Positions 45,801-58,612 are shown, counted from the stretch's first letter. The stretch: 64,000 nucleotides of DNA from Armillaria gallica (GCA_037576215.1 JBANDB010000019.1:689501-753500); one strand, 5' to 3'. Made by a program: numbers and translations. The notes: generated from the letters alone by a model not told the origin.

Positions 45801-46570
45801 AGTCTAGAAGTGTTTACATGAGATACACTAACCATATTAGTGAGATATATGGACATGGGGGTTTTGTAAGATATAATTTGGGTGGCTTAGACTCACAACG
45901 ACTTTGTCTAGGAGAGCTGGTAAGGCTTTAACTAGGCAAGCTTTTAACAATCAAACAATCAAAGACCTAGAGGTCTACAAAGAGCATATGTTGGAGATTC
46001 TGCATTTGCCTAATTAGGATAAATAAGGTGCCAAAATCAAATATAATGCCGCAATGGGCCAAGGCACAATGTATGACCATGTTTGCCGAGAGTCGCTGCT
46101 GACAAGGTAACATGTAAGTAGCCTTGCATGTGCCTTGTATTGCTGGTACGGCATGCCTTACAAGGTCCTTACTTTCTCCACAGTACTTCCATATAATGTC
46201 ATTGTAAGAAGGATTGTGATGTACCTCACTTTTTAAGTATAATATTGTATGGATATAATAAGATAGCATATAATAGCCAGTGAATGTCTAGCATGATTTG
46301 CTGAGATCGACAAGAAAAAAAAGGAATCCAGCTCCCATTATTACAGCCATTTCAAACTAAGCCTCTAAAGTCCACAATTAGTACTGAAAGGAATATTACA
46401 AATTATTATGAGTTAAGTACAGAAGTCGAACCAGCAACATCTTGGAATTTAAAGTTACAAATTATTACAATAATAGCTTATGCCACTACACTATATATAC
46501 ACATTAGTTTATGCATCTCAGCTGATTATAAAGCATATGCAAGGTTTGGCCCACCAAGGCCTACAAAGAT
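42868..46570. other. 3.7 kb without recognised genes
   Basis: Short frames only. Contains a (CA)12 microsatellite at 45677-45700. No terminal repeats or protein motifs were noticed. Confidence 0.4.
45677..45700. repeat. (CA)12 microsatellite
   Basis: Twelve uninterrupted CA units. Confidence 0.95.
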
Positions 46571-46618
46571 AAATGTATTCTTTGAAGCAGTTAATTACTG
46601 TACAAAAACTACTGCCAG

Positions 46619-48577
46619 TCAATGAGCGTATTCAAGATCCTCCTCCTCCTCTTCTTCTTCCTCATTATCATCATCATCCCCCTCAGCACTGTTACCTTGA
46701 CCATCACCATTGCCATTACCATTGTCATTGGCATCATCGTTCTCACTTGCTTCATCATCATTCTTGTCCTCGATAACCTCAGCTATAGCCACAGCTCGGG
46801 CACCACGTTTGGTACCTGATCTAGCTCCCAACCTGGTCGATCAAGTGGGTAGAGTGGTTGCTGGTGCATCGGAAACATTTTGCTTATGTCCTCGGCCACG
46901 GCATCGTGCCTCCTCTGCAGGTGGGGGTTGATCCGTATTGCTTTGTGCCTCGAGTCCTTGGCCACAAGCACTTCTGCACACTGGAGTCTCCTTGCCAGGG
47001 TTTGATCTCTTCCTTCCTCCTTTCCCTGTGGTGGCTGCAACATGAGGTGTGGCCAAAGGGACAGGGGCAACCTCAACAACATCCTCAATGGCTATGGGGG
47101 CCTGAGTATTGACCTGGAGGTTGACAGCATCCACAAAAGCAGTGAAATCTGCATCATCCAAATAAACCTCTGCTTCAACCTCATCCAGTCCCCTCAGAAT
47201 TTCCTCTTCTTCCGAATTCTCCTCAAGGTTGGCATGCAAATTTGGTGTGGCAGATTTTGCATGTCTAAAGGTGGGGAAGACTTCATCATTGTACAGTTGA
47301 AGGGTGGCCAGCATCGATCTGGATGCTTTGGCGAGCTTCTTTTCAATAATGCTAATGTAGAATTCAAAGTCGGAGAAGTAATTGATCTTGGATTTGGCTC
47401 CTCTTTCTGAGGTAAAGGAGGGATCGCCCGATAGTAAAAAATGAAGCTGTGCGGCACTCATCAGTCATGACATGTGGTCCTCTATTTGAGGCTTACCGTA
47501 ATCGCTGCGAATGCGATGGCAGCAGGGGTCACCTCTTTAACTTTCCATAGCCCACCATAGGTGGTTTTCATCTGGAATTTCTTGGTTCTGAGCGCGCTTC
47601 CTCCCCAAAGAATGCAAATGAGAATCTTCAGATCCATTAGTACCATTTGATTGCATCAAAGCTTGATTGATACATACCTTCACAATTGCTGGACTTCTGA
47701 ACAAAGTATCCCTGCCAACTCGCTTGCCGGGCACATAGAGACAAGGACATAAACATGCTATTCCCTCTTTGTCTGCTTGATAGTCGACAAGCTTCCAACA
47801 TAGTGGATCAGCAAACCAGTCGAAGTCTCCTCCAAAGCAATCGTGAGGGACGAGGCCTTCGCAAATGTCAACGGCATTTGCTTTGATCCAGGTGAGGATG
47901 ATTGGACGAATGTCTGTTGCTGCATCTCTCATCTGAGCATTATCCGAATTAGCACTGAATATAGAGTTGGCAATATACTCACCATCTTTTCAAGCTTGTG
48001 ATAAGATCCAGGAATGGTTCCACCCACAAAGACATGGTATTGAGGAGCAAGAGTTATGTAAAGGTGAAGAACAAGCCTCATCTTGACAACCTTCTCCATG
48101 TTTTCGGCTGCGGCAGTACCTTGAAGATAGAGTGCGAGGGCAGCATCGAGTTCTCGTTGTGCTAACGCCTGTCTGATACCAAAAATGTTCTTTTTCTCCC
48201 ACCACACATGACCAGTAACAATCAATCTCCTCGCCACTACCTGGAATTTATCTTTGCTTTCTTTTGTCCCAAGGATTGAAGCCTGGCCAGAGGCCTCGTC
48301 CAAAACAGGATCAATGTTTCTGGTTGGAGCTGGAGAAGACATGGGAGCAGCCAAGGGAGGACCACTGACTGCATTGATGGGAGCGGGAGCTGTGCGCAAA
48401 GCACGGATTTCATTTCTCAGGGCCTGGTTTTGTACTTGACTGTCCTTCAAAGCCTGTTGGAAACATCAAAAAACTTCGCTGCAACTTTAATATGCCTTGC
48501 TGGCTTACTGTCAACAGATCTTGAACAGTCATATTTCCAAAGAGCTGAGGGAGGGCATTTATGTGCTGAGCATCCAT
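46619..48577 (-). CDS. Five-exon gene of unknown function with a disordered acidic C-terminus; one late TGA
   Basis: Exons on the minus strand: 48577-48509, 48453-47983, 47932-47678, 47571-47497 and 47446-46619, all joined in phase 0. The protein starts MDAQHINALPQLFGNMTVQDLL. It has a coiled-coil stretch (VQNQALRNEIRALR), a conserved-looking core (ARRLIVTGHVWWEKKNIFG, FVGGTIPGSYHKLEKM, ATDIRPIILTWIKANAVDICEGLVP), a FEFYISIIEKKLAK segment and a long acidic tail (EEEEEEEED). A TGA at 46843-46841 sits between basic blocks where CGA would fit (LPT-x-STRLGARSGTKRG). The frame stays open to the next TGA at 46619. Whether the protein ends at the first or second TGA is open. The family is not identified; the exon structure supports a real gene. 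Confidence 0.65.
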
Positions 48578-48599
48578 GGTCACTGACAATTTTCTTGTT

Positions 48600-51137
48600 G
48601 GAATTGGAGGAAAAAAGCGCTGTCGGCACCAAGTTGTTGGCTGAGTTTGAACTTCGGGTGTCCTAGCTGTAGAACTGTAGCCTTGGATGCTTCAGTAGAG
48701 ATGACAATAATAGTGATGCCCCTTCCATGATGATTCTTCGTATTGTGGTTCAAGAGGTGATCTAGTCGTTTTGAGGTGTCACAATAATGCATTCCATCCA
48801 TGCAGCATATTAATCACCAGCTGCTCTTTCTAGTCCATCAAATGATGGACTCGGTGCGAACACAGCATGCAGTGGCAGAGGTATGAAAGGGTCACAAATG
48901 ATTCTAAATAGTCGAATAAGCAATAAAAATAAAGAATCGAGAAGGGGATGAGCTGACATTGATCGAAGCAAACCTAATTTTTTTTCGGACTCTCTGCATC
49001 CATTCTACAACCTCCTGGACTTTCAAGGCATGCATAATACATGGTGGGGGTCTACAAACCTAAAACAAGATACCTCAAAAGTCACCTCAGGCAAAAAATG
49101 AGAATAAGGAGCTGAGATGCTCACAGATCTGCCAGCCTAGCCTCACTCAGTGATGTATCATTATCCCAGTCCATTGTCATTCCCAAAGGGCAAAGTACAG
49201 AGCACACATACGCGCACTGCATACCATCCCAATCACCGCTCGCCAGAAGATAACTTTGAGCATGGCCTTCATCTCAGACATCGTGACTTCCACATCAACT
49301 GCATCCCAGAGGATGGTGATGAGACCTGCGGAAGGGACAATGACTGACATGGACAGTTCGAGTCTACCTCCCTCATTGCCTGACCCTCCCAATGTCTTGA
49401 CTTCGCCTCGATACATCCAAGGCGAATGCTGGCTTTATGTTCGAAGGAAGGAAGGGACAGTGTGGGGAAGAGTGTGCACTGAAGACTGAGTGCGTACATG
49501 CCTGCACACACACGCAGAAAGAGGTGGGGTTTGCATGATCGGCAGATCATCATCCCCTGTCATGTGCGAATGTGTCGTTTGTGTGCCCCTTGCTCGCCGG
49601 AACTCGATATGTCGTCTCGCAGCAAAAGTCAATTCCTCGTTGGCCCATAGGGAGATCCTGTGTACGTCATCAAGACAAGCCATGGTGCGGGAGCTTTACT
49701 GAAGTAAATGAGATAGTGAAAAATCAAGGTTGAAGTGTGCTTATGATGACTTCTCCCGTGCATGTCCATCTCCCTGCATGCGCTGTGGGCTTAGTGGTGT
49801 TCTACACTCCCTGCACACACTTCGCACACCCTCCTCTCCACGTGCCCGCCGAATATAAACACCCCATCCTCTGTAGGAAACTCCTTAGATTGAATCAATA
49901 GAATTTATCAAAATACTCACTAGATGTGTGATAAATCGAGTGCATTCAGTTGACGTCAAGTAAAGCTAGAAACTAGTCAGTAGTGCCGTTAGGAGGTCAG
50001 TCGAGTCTGCTTACCGCTTGTGTTTGCTCTCGTCTGACATCCTCCGCACATCTTCCTAGCCTTTTGCTCGCACGCACGTTCCAGCTCGTTACCATATGGA
50101 GGTGGTGGTAGTGTTGAGTGCATTACTAGACTATTGTTAGTAAACCGTTGGGTGATTGATATGAGGAAGGCTTACACAAACCATGCTTGAGGAGCAGGTG
50201 AGGGATCAAACTCTCGGCGGACATGCAACCTATGAACGGCCATCGCCTGGACGAAATCTTTTATTAGCATTGTCTCGGGTTATATCAAGTGTGGAGGGGC
50301 TTACCTTTGAATAAACACGTTCCAAGACCCCCACCGATCCTTTGTTCACAGTGGATCCCCATGTTACATCCACCCTCATCGTTACACCACACACTGAAAG
50401 GTGTTGAGGGATCGATATGCACTGCAGGCATGTACGTACACTGAAAACGATCGTAGCTCTGGAAATCAATGCTAGATTGGCTTCTGTTAGCGTAGTCTTG
50501 GGCATCATCAGTGGAAGGTCTTACCTTAAGAAACACGTTCCAAGAGCTAGACAATGGCCTTATCCCCCTGACATCGACTTAATACGGTGTCAGTCAGAAA
50601 ATGGAATAGGGAGCTACTGCTTACCTTGCAGTGAGCTACCAGAATGGCTTGGTTGATGGGAACAGGCGGTTGCTGGGTAAAGAAATAAGGAGAGCGGAAT
50701 GTTGTAAAATGTTCGTACACTTACCTCAAGTGTTGGCCACCGTCTCTTCAAGACTGTCAAGTGTTGGTCAGTAAACTGTTAGAGGACTGATGCAAGAGAT
50801 CCTTACTTCCGCTAACCTTCCCCGCATGAATCTATCCACCACCGTCATCAGATACAGCACCACCCATGAGGTCCTGAGGGCCGGTAGACATGTTGAGAAT
50901 GCCAGACTGGGAGGGAGGAGAAATCGTCGTTATCGAACGAGATCTTGAGGGCCATTAGACCTATTGTGAGCCATAGACTGAGTGGGAGATCGAGGTCATA
51001 ATCGAGTTTGTCATTGAACAGTTGTTTGATGGTTGAATGCCAATCTCGCCTTTGATGCCAAAGCAGAGCAGAACAGCTCACAATTTAGACGTGCCAATTG
51101 CTCGTCGGTCCATCTCGCCGGAAGACGATATGTTGTG
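48600..51137. other. Non-coding or unrecognised
   Basis: Short frames only. Possible small exons with GTGAG/GTAAG donors occur on the minus strand around 50000-50900, but no protein can be assembled with confidence. Confidence 0.3.
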
Positions 51138-51634
51138 TCAGCGCAAGAAATACTTTGATGTCATGGCCAGGAGTTGTTGAAGATATGTCGAGGTGCTTGC
51201 CATTATCGCTTCGTTAAAAGTAATCCCCATAAAACCATCAGCGTCACGAATAAGGATGACTTTGTCTGATGTAAGGGTGACAAAAACAACCTGTTGGTGA
51301 CCTGAGAAGCTGAGATCACCTCCGGGGACCCAAGGCTGGACGACGACCTTTGTGAAAGTGTTATAAGATACACAGAGCTCGGGCCCCACTGTACTGTGGT
51401 CATTCGGCCTGAACAGTATTTGAAGTGTTCGAAAGAAAGTTGTGAAGTTCAAACCCGGGCCTTTTGAATCCCAGAAGGAGGCTGGGGCATCAAAAGGTTG
51501 AACCAGATGTCGAGAGGGCCATCCTTGCTGTTCGAGACATCGATAACTAATGCCCGTGATGTATCGTTCTCCATCTGGGGCATGAGAAAAATATCGATAG
51601 TGGCATCATGGACTTGGCTGAATATGATGTTCAT
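51138..51634 (-). pseudogene. Unrecognised coding fragment
   Basis: Two minus-strand frames read like one protein with a frame change near 51470. The upstream part is ATIDIFLMPQMENDTSRALVIDVSN with LDIWFNLL. The downstream part is NFTTFFRTLQILF, PWVPGGDLSFSGHQQVVF and DGFMGITFNEAI. It is amphipathic and of non-random composition. No family is recognised and no start is convincing. Confidence 0.35.
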
Positions 51635-51649
51635 TGTAGTGGAATGGAC

Positions 51650-52842
51650 AGTGACAGTGATGGATATGATGAGGAATACTGTGATGAGGAAAGAAAGGCT
51701 GTACTAGAGCTGTATTCCTAGGTTCGGAAACGATTGATGGTAGTGTCCTGGAAAACACTAAACTGATGTCTAATGTTGAGCTATAGTCAACGAACGACGG
51801 ATGAGCTGACGTACTTTTTTTGAAGCTAGGACTTTGAGTAGCCTGCGGAGGATATAATATCAAAGTTCCATTTTCTGGCCTACGGATTTGTGAGACTCAT
51901 GACGGAACAACAGAATTAATTTGCATACAGCCATATCCACTCATTATCGCTCGCATAGGCATCTCGTATGTTGTGCATGGAGTATTGAGTGGATCAAGGT
52001 ATTAACCTGTATGATTTGCCATTGAAGCATTGAGTGACTGTACAGAGACAGGCGAGGAAAAGGAGAGGGGGGTGTGAAGAGTTCAATGCCATCTAAGAAT
52101 CTGTTAGCTAGATATTGTACAATTTGTGCTGACTTACTGAGGAATGTCGATTCAGACAAGCAAAACCCGAAAGGCTGTCGACGATATCGTCTAGACAGGC
52201 AAAGACGGAAATGACCTGTGGATAGAGCATCTACACAAGGCCATTTCACGGAACTGTAGACAATATCGTCTATACAGTCAAAATGGGTGACGAGGTGTCT
52301 AACCCATGGTGGGCGGTAGTAGAACCGGACCACAGAATCAAGTGTTACATAATCAATGATATCCATGTGCCTGATATGAATCGCATCGTGCCAGGTTCCT
52401 CCTTGAAGTCGTTCCACTTTGTTGCTCCCCTCTGACGCCTTCCTTCATGCTATTCTCTTTCTTCTCAAATATCAAATTGAGGACACGATTCACAGTACGC
52501 AGCTAGACGAACTGTCGCTGCAGGCACTTAGACGACTTACGTCGGTGCTCTTCCCTCCCTCAAGTTTAGAGCATAGATGAAACGTCGGCTCCTGGATGTT
52601 TTAGACAAGGCTATCCCCTGGACACACCTACCCAACCAGTAAACTTGACTCACACCTTGCCAGTACATACCTGGGTGCCACTGTTCACTCAGTAATTCCT
52701 CATTCACTGCCAAGGTAGATTTATGTCAAGCATCATGGAGAATCAATTTTCATATGAAAACCTTCAAAAGAATCCTAATCTTCTTGTACACAAGAAGCAG
52801 CCAGACCTTCGTATGTTCTAAAAATTCTCAGGGAAGAATGTC
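51650..52842. other. Unrecognised stretch
   Basis: A minus-strand frame at 52417-51944 (157 codons, starting MERLQGGTWHDAIHIRHMDI) could be an exon of an unknown gene, but nothing supports it beyond length. Two imperfect repeats around GATATCGTCTAGACAG and AATATCGTCTATACAG occur at about 52175 and 52262. Confidence 0.3.
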
Positions 52843-53377
52843 TACTGTACTATTTCGACCTTACATTCATGGCTTGTGACATGTTATGCAACATCTTCAG
52901 CCGAGCAGATGTTCACGGATGGCTGTGACAGGGTATGTTCATCTTCATATTGTATCATCTTCATTACTGTTGTGGCCTTGTGGTTATCTTCTGTGACTGA
53001 ACACCTAGGCTGTGAGTTCAATACTTCATGATTGCAGCTTTTTACCATCCAGTGATGATGTTGCGGATTGCTGGATTGTTCGGGTGGATGAAGACTTGAC
53101 TCTTGCAGGTAACGCGGAATCCGTCTTTGAGCTGCCAGAGTGGAGTCGTCGAGGCCACATCATAAAACCGAATCGCTGGTATGACGGAAACATCTGGGAA
53201 TGCACATAGACACTCAGGACATGTGTATTTTGTTATTCCTTGCTCAAAAATGGCATTAATTTAGAATTTTCTTTCGACTCTTCACTGTAAGCTGTGACAT
53301 GCTATGAGGTATGCATATCTTCGTTTCACAGGCCTCTGTGACACGTTATGTGAACTTAAGGTTGAAATAGTACAGTA
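52843..53377. mobile_element. MITE family B copy 1, about 535 bp, TA-flanked
   Basis: The ends read TACTGTACTATTTCGACCTTA and, inverted, TTAAGGTTGAAATAGTACAGTA. The same ends occur at 61230-61716. TA at both borders fits a Tc1/mariner-type target site. It contains a 65-codon frame (53012-53209) that may be a captured exon. Confidence 0.65.
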
Positions 53378-53394
53378 ATCAATTATCTCACTTT

Positions 53395-53966
53395 ACAGCT
53401 GTTGGTCCCCTAGATGGAAAGCGCGGAGCTGTCCTATCGCCGGAGTGGTTCATACTCACCCCAAATGCCACAGAGTTATACCAGCCCCCCTAGGTCGTAA
53501 CAGGGAGATGTTCATGCGAGCGGACTTCTGCTACGGTGACGATGACCCGCTCTCCTGGCCCCAATTCTATCTTAGGTCATACTGTTGGCTATCATGCATT
53601 CGTAAACGCCCCGTCAGTACAAGCGATCCATTTTATCCCCTTTACGAGTCTCCTTCACGTCGAGATTTCCATACGCTCGATAGTACTTCCTTAGTCAGTG
53701 GCCTTGGAGTTCTGTCGGGACCTTTGTTTTCCCGTTTACAGACTGCATGTCAAAGGGTCATTGCTATGTCAGAGACACGAGAATGGGGAGCCTCTTCGTC
53801 ACTTGTTCGGGATAATCGTATTGCGCTCTCCATGTTGCTGAACTCCATTGAGTCTCTCTCCTTCGTTTTAGATAACATCGTCGGTACTGGAAGTCGCATG
53901 AGTGAGCTACTCAACCAAAACTATAAGTTTGCAAGCATTCACAATAGTGTCTCGTACCTCATGTAG
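53395..53966 (+). pseudogene. Fungal hypothetical protein gene, frame change in a C-run
   Basis: Coding text runs from about 53395: KRGAVLSPEWFILTPNATELYQPP. After a shift in a CCCCCC run (53485-53490) it continues as FMRADFCYGDDDPLSWPQFYLRSYC, DPFYPLYESPSRRDF, SLVSGLGVLSGPLFSRL and SSLVRDNRIALSMLLNSIESLSF. This motif order is familiar from agaricomycete hypothetical proteins, with no known function. The frameshift could be a sequencing error. Its 3' end overlaps the M35 pseudogene on the other strand. Confidence 0.5.
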
Positions 53967-55949
53967 GGTGGTTCCGGCCCGAACATTGCGAGAGGCGACA
54001 CTGGTTCCACGGCAGAGATTGGTGCTAGGAACTTCGCTGAAGAAGATACTGCAGAAGTATATCTGCGTAGGCCATCAGAAAGAAGCAGCCATGAGATGCG
54101 TAGGGGAAGATGCATACATTCATAGTAGATATCACGGTATAGGCGATGACACCGCTGCTACAAGCATGGAACGTATCCGTACAGCTCAACCTATAGGCAT
54201 TGATCGAATGTCGGAATTTGAGGACCAAGATCAATGAAAATGACGTACGTCCTTGACCTCGACGACTCGCTTGCAACGTTGTTGAGCACCCCGCGAATCG
54301 TAGACATCAATGTGGTGCCATAGTAAGCGGTATACAGAGAATCGGCCCCATTGGTGGCGATATACGAAGACGCAATAGAGGCTAAGGATTTCGCCTCGGT
54401 ATAGATGAAATATATGTCAGCGCCGTGCACTTCAGAAATGAGTCTTCAAATACCAACCTCGCGTCGATAAAGCTCTTCTTGGAACTAGAGGTACAAATGT
54501 CAGCTGCACGACCGTCCAAGACAGGGAGATCCCGTTTTTCTAGGTCTCCAGAGATGTGCACGTCCACGGAACTGGAGGAGACGGACAGATGATCAAGACC
54601 CGCCGCATCTGCGAGTCTAGCCTTTGGACTGGCGGTCTGGAAAGACGTGACAGGCCTAAATGTGAACGTCTCCAGACCAGCCAACGCAAAGTCAAAGAGC
54701 GTCGATACTGTTGACGAGCATATAGTCAGATCAACAGCTTTCAATACAAAGAGCATATATTGCTTACACTCATGATTGACAGTAACCGATTGTCCAGGAG
54801 ATATAACTGCAAACACAGAGTCATCAATGTCTTCCAAGGAAACTGTAAGCTGCCGAAAACACGTGAATTAGTCACCAGGGATGAATACAGCATAGGTACT
54901 AGCGGTCGTCATGGACGACTTTGATACCTTGCTGAGCGGTTCCACGCTCTGTTTGGCCTATGTTAAATTTCTCGTCTTCTAACTTTTTCTATCTTACATT
55001 TTTTTGTCTTCATATTTCCCAGTGTCGTTCAATTGGCTTTAAGGGAGCGGTATGTCCAGCAGTTTTGCCATCATTGGACCTTCGTTTGACGTTCAAGGCC
55101 TTGTCTTTTATTGGCATGTCTGAATCGACGACCGCGGTATAGTCGCTCACGAGATCTAGAACAGAACCACTCATGTTCAACGCTTAGCAGGGGAATAGTG
55201 ACGTTTATTCAATACTGTATAATTACGTTCAGTGCGAATGTCACATGTCCAGAGGCCCCATTCGTATTCGTAAAAGAACCACCTGTCACACGTCCGAAGG
55301 CCTCATTCGGATAGGTTTGGAGGTCACAAGTCCCAAAAAGTACCTTATTTACGCGAAATGTGTCAAATCTCTATATTTTCGCCCTATTTTACTCTTTCTG
55401 TGTTACTATATCCTTAATGTATGCCAATTTTTAGTTCCATATTGGGTGAATATTCTATTCGGAAAAGAAAATCATTCGGACTTTTCACGAATGTCACAGT
55501 CCCAACACCCGCATTCGTTCATTCGATAAGGTCCAAGGGTGTCACAGGTCACAGGTCATTCGCTGTGATCGTAATTATACAGTAATTTATTGATTCCATT
55601 CTGAGTGAGCAAGCTATTACTAAGCCATGACGTAGGATCACGTTACTAGGTTTGCGAACGTAGACCTTGGTAAAGCCACCTTGATCCCAGTGAACGGAAC
55701 GGTCTCTCCGTCCTTCGTGAGGGTGAAAGAGCGCGTCGGAAGGATATCACCTAGAACCGTGCCGTACTTCAGGATCCTGGCGCGCTCCGAGCCAGTGTTG
55801 GAGACGACGGTCGTGGTGAACTTGAGATCGTCAATGCTAGTAACGTTGGTCGCTGGTCCGGACAAGGAGACGCTAAGACTGGTGACTCTCTTGTATGAAC
55901 TAGCAAAGCCGGAAAGGACGAGGCTGAGGGTGATCAGAGATGTGAGCAC
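53868..55949 (-). pseudogene. Deuterolysin-type metalloprotease (peptidase family M35), truncated
   Basis: The start at 55949 opens with a signal peptide (MLTSLITLSLVLSGFASS) and a propeptide with LKYGTVLGDILPTRSFTLTKDG. A long intron of about 0.8 kb holds a MITE (55213-55584). Later exons give EDIDDSVFAVISPGQSVTV, FDFALAGLETFTF, KRDLPVLDGRAADIC (propeptide cleavage region), KKSFIDA, ASSYIATNGADSLYTAYYG, IYFCSIFFSEVP and SRNVRAGTTLHE. A 51-bp intron (53907-53957) follows, then LTHATSSTDDVI and TAA. The zinc motif HExxH is kept as HELTH across the intron. The usual GTxDxxYG is altered (STDDVI) and everything after it is missing. Secreted fungal proteases of this family digest extracellular protein. 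Confidence 0.85.
55213..55584 (+). mobile_element. MITE family A copy 1, 372 bp
   Basis: The ends TACTGTATAATTACG and its exact complement enclose 372 bp flanked by TA. It is nearly identical, inverted, to 58613-58983. It lies in the first intron of the M35 pseudogene. No coding capacity. Confidence 0.88.
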
Positions 55950-55956
55950 GTTGTGA

Positions 55957-58032
55957 AGTCGAGGTGTGCTTGACTGATGATTGCAGTGCTGCTTAAATAT
56001 CTGTTCAGGTGGCCCGTGCGCCGTGTCTCACAAATGTGTATGGTCTTCTTTGGTGATTGGAACTAACTACCTTCCCTCGTCACCTTTGACGTCCTCGTCT
56101 CATTTTCTATACAATACTGGGCATCAGACCATCGTCATGTCTCACTCTGCAGAGCGTACCTGTTCCCGTAGAAAAGCCTTAGTCCGACTGCTGACATCAT
56201 AACATACTCTCGCCGTTGAGGTCCTACAATTAGTCGTCCACCTGTTCCTCGTTCACAGCGTTTGTGCCGTTCGTACCTATCTCAAGCTGAGAGTGAAGCA
56301 CATGCGTTGCTGTACTGCAACGGATCACAATACTTGGAAGATTTGTGATCTGATTTCTTTATTAATAAATTTATCATCCTAATTGCCACCGACCATTTTG
56401 TGAATTTGTTGAAATCAGCGACGTCTGGTTTTGAAGTCATACATATCTTACTGTGAGCAGATGATATGAAAATTGTTGGAGCCCTTGCTAAATATGTCTT
56501 CCATGTTTTCTGCCTTTTCACTGTACCGTTATATTATCCGTGAATGACTTTCTTTAGTACCCCATGTAGAGTCTCTACTCCGCCCGACACACTCAACAGT
56601 GTGCTCACAACGGTATGAGCCTTCGTGGCCACAGCACATGGTTCGCCATGTCAGGGCTGTGGGCCCGGCCGTTCCTTATTGGGACCTTGTGCCGGTAACA
56701 ACACTAACACCAACACCTTGTCCTCTTCGACATCAACGCGCACGCAGTTCCATCTGTCCGGGATCCACTGAACGGCTGTGACACGCCACTCCAAACAATT
56801 GGAAGAACGAATATGGGGATCTGGCTGGTGCTGAACAGTGAAGACAGGGTGAGTTACTAGCTTTCTTTCTTGCCGAACTAACCCTCCACCTTGATCGTAG
56901 TCAGAAGACTGTCAGATGACGAAGACCGTCCCACTATTTACGCTAGTGCTTCACTCATGGCCACCTCTTCGGCCGTCTCTCCCTCACGCGTACTTCAAAC
57001 CCAGACAGGGAAAGCGAAGTTGTGGACCACAAGTAAACATGCGCACCGCCAGCAGGAGAGAAAAGTGTCCCCTTGCCGTCATCACATCGCTCCATAAAAC
57101 CGAGCAGCCGTTATCGTAAAGGTCCGGACAGAGCCCTCTTCACTCTTGCGATTGCAGGTTTCTACGCCTTTCTCTTTCTCCTGCTGGGCATCATGCTCAT
57201 CCTTCAGGGCTCCAATCCATGTCAGCCGCATACTCCCTCGTCCGGTCGAGATATTTGACTGACGGTCTCTGGTCCTTATTCGATTCACGAATCGACAATC
57301 ATTTGGTATTCTCAAAGTCAAGGCTTTCAATACCCTCATCAAGACGCAGTATGATAAATTCATTTGTGAACTGGGGCGGTATCATTAGGTGTTGTACTGA
57401 TTTTTTATTCTTCGCTGGCCTTTTCCTGTTCCTGAAGTTTCATTAGATGTTATCGATTATCGATTATCCCTCCAGGCTCGACTTTCGAAAGACGTACAGG
57501 TGCCCAGTCTCGCCTTGCATGTCAACTGGGTATATGCTCTTTGTAAAGGCGACGCTTTTCCTGATGCGCATTCACTCAGACCTGTTCCTCCGTTGTCGTT
57601 TTTGGAAATCTCGAGGGCGAATCCTCCATGTCCCAGGAATTCCTGATGATCGCAGGAAAGGTAAGGACGGCTTCACATTAAACTGCTGCTATTCTTACGC
57701 TCGTCCGAGTAGGGTTCGGAACGACTGTGTCAAGTTGGTTTCTCGTACTTGTCTCGTAAGAGTGTCTGTTCCTTGCGCATTTTCGAAATCTGACTATTCC
57801 TTGACAGTATCGCTGGGCTGTTTTTCCATCGGATGCTGATTTCTTGATCAACAGCCCTTTTATTTTCGCTAGCACATAATCTAGCATGTTGCGAAAGCTA
57901 ACCATCCTTCTCTTCAACTCGCGACGGATGGACTATGCTCTGCCAAGGTCGTTTTCCTTACAGCTTTCCAGGCGCAGCTTTATAACCGCCCTATCGTAGG
58001 ATACTGACCCCGAGTGTATGTGAGTATTAGTA
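55957..58032. other. No recognised gene
   Basis: Several frames of 60-130 codons overlap on both strands around 56900-57900 with no protein-like pattern. Nothing else is seen. Confidence 0.4.
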
Positions 58033-58129
58033 GCTGCTGTAGATCAATGGAAGATCAGCCTCGTTTGATACCCTGAGCTCAAACCATGCATCTGCTAGGA
58101 AAATCACGGTTCAAATCCGTGTGGCAGCA
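58033..58129 (+). tRNA. tRNA-like sequence, possibly intron-containing or degenerate
   Basis: GCTGCTG pairs with TGGCAGC (two G-U pairs) as an acceptor stem. GATC-AATGGAA-GATC forms a D arm with GG in the loop, and CACGG-TTCAAAT-CCGTG is a perfect T arm. Between them the anticodon part (GCCTC-GTTTGAT...) places TTG at the anticodon if an intron of about 25-30 nt follows. A matching 3' strand of the anticodon stem is not convincing. It may be a tRNA-Gln relic. Confidence 0.4.
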
Positions 58130-58612
58130 GTTCATTACATCTTTTTGGCCTCAACGAAGATGAGAAATTATCGGGAAATCTGCGTAGAATACATGGATGC
58201 TTACTATATGAAATCGTTCTCAGACCAGATGCTCGTCAGTGTGTGCAATTTAAGGTCCGCGCAATTTCAAGTCAACGTAGGACTACTGTACATACTGCTT
58301 TGCCTGTGTGTGCACTATGCTCCGGTCTGATTCGAACGCTCGACTCCAAAAACCGAACGTCATGAAGATCACAATTATGGCAGTTAGACCAACAGCCTGT
58401 TTATAGACTTTCAAGCGGGAGCATTCATACACCGAGGACTCGTTGATCCATACTCGTAAACTGTAAAGCGGTGGATTCTATAATTCTTTCATGCATTGAT
58501 AAAAGGATATTCACCGGTTCATACAGAGAAACATTCAAACAGAGAACTTTCTTTTTTCAGTTCGTGACCTTGTCAATCTACGACCAATGGCGATACAGGG
58601 TTGTGTTCAGAC

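Noticed and set aside
46622..46819. Hydrophobic plus-strand protein of 65 residues
   Set aside because: It is the complement of the poly-Glu/Asp tail of the 46.6-48.6 kb gene; runs of GAG/GAT read backward give Leu and Ile.
57447..57917. Genes in overlapping frames of 79-130 codons on both strands
   Set aside because: The frames overlap on opposite strands, show no protein-like periodicity or recognised motif, and are probably chance.
58324..58390. A second tRNA on the minus strand (GGTCTAA...GTTCGAATCAGACC)
   Set aside because: The acceptor ends pair and a GTTCGAATC T-loop sequence is present, but there is no room for the 3' half of the T stem and no D or anticodon stem forms.
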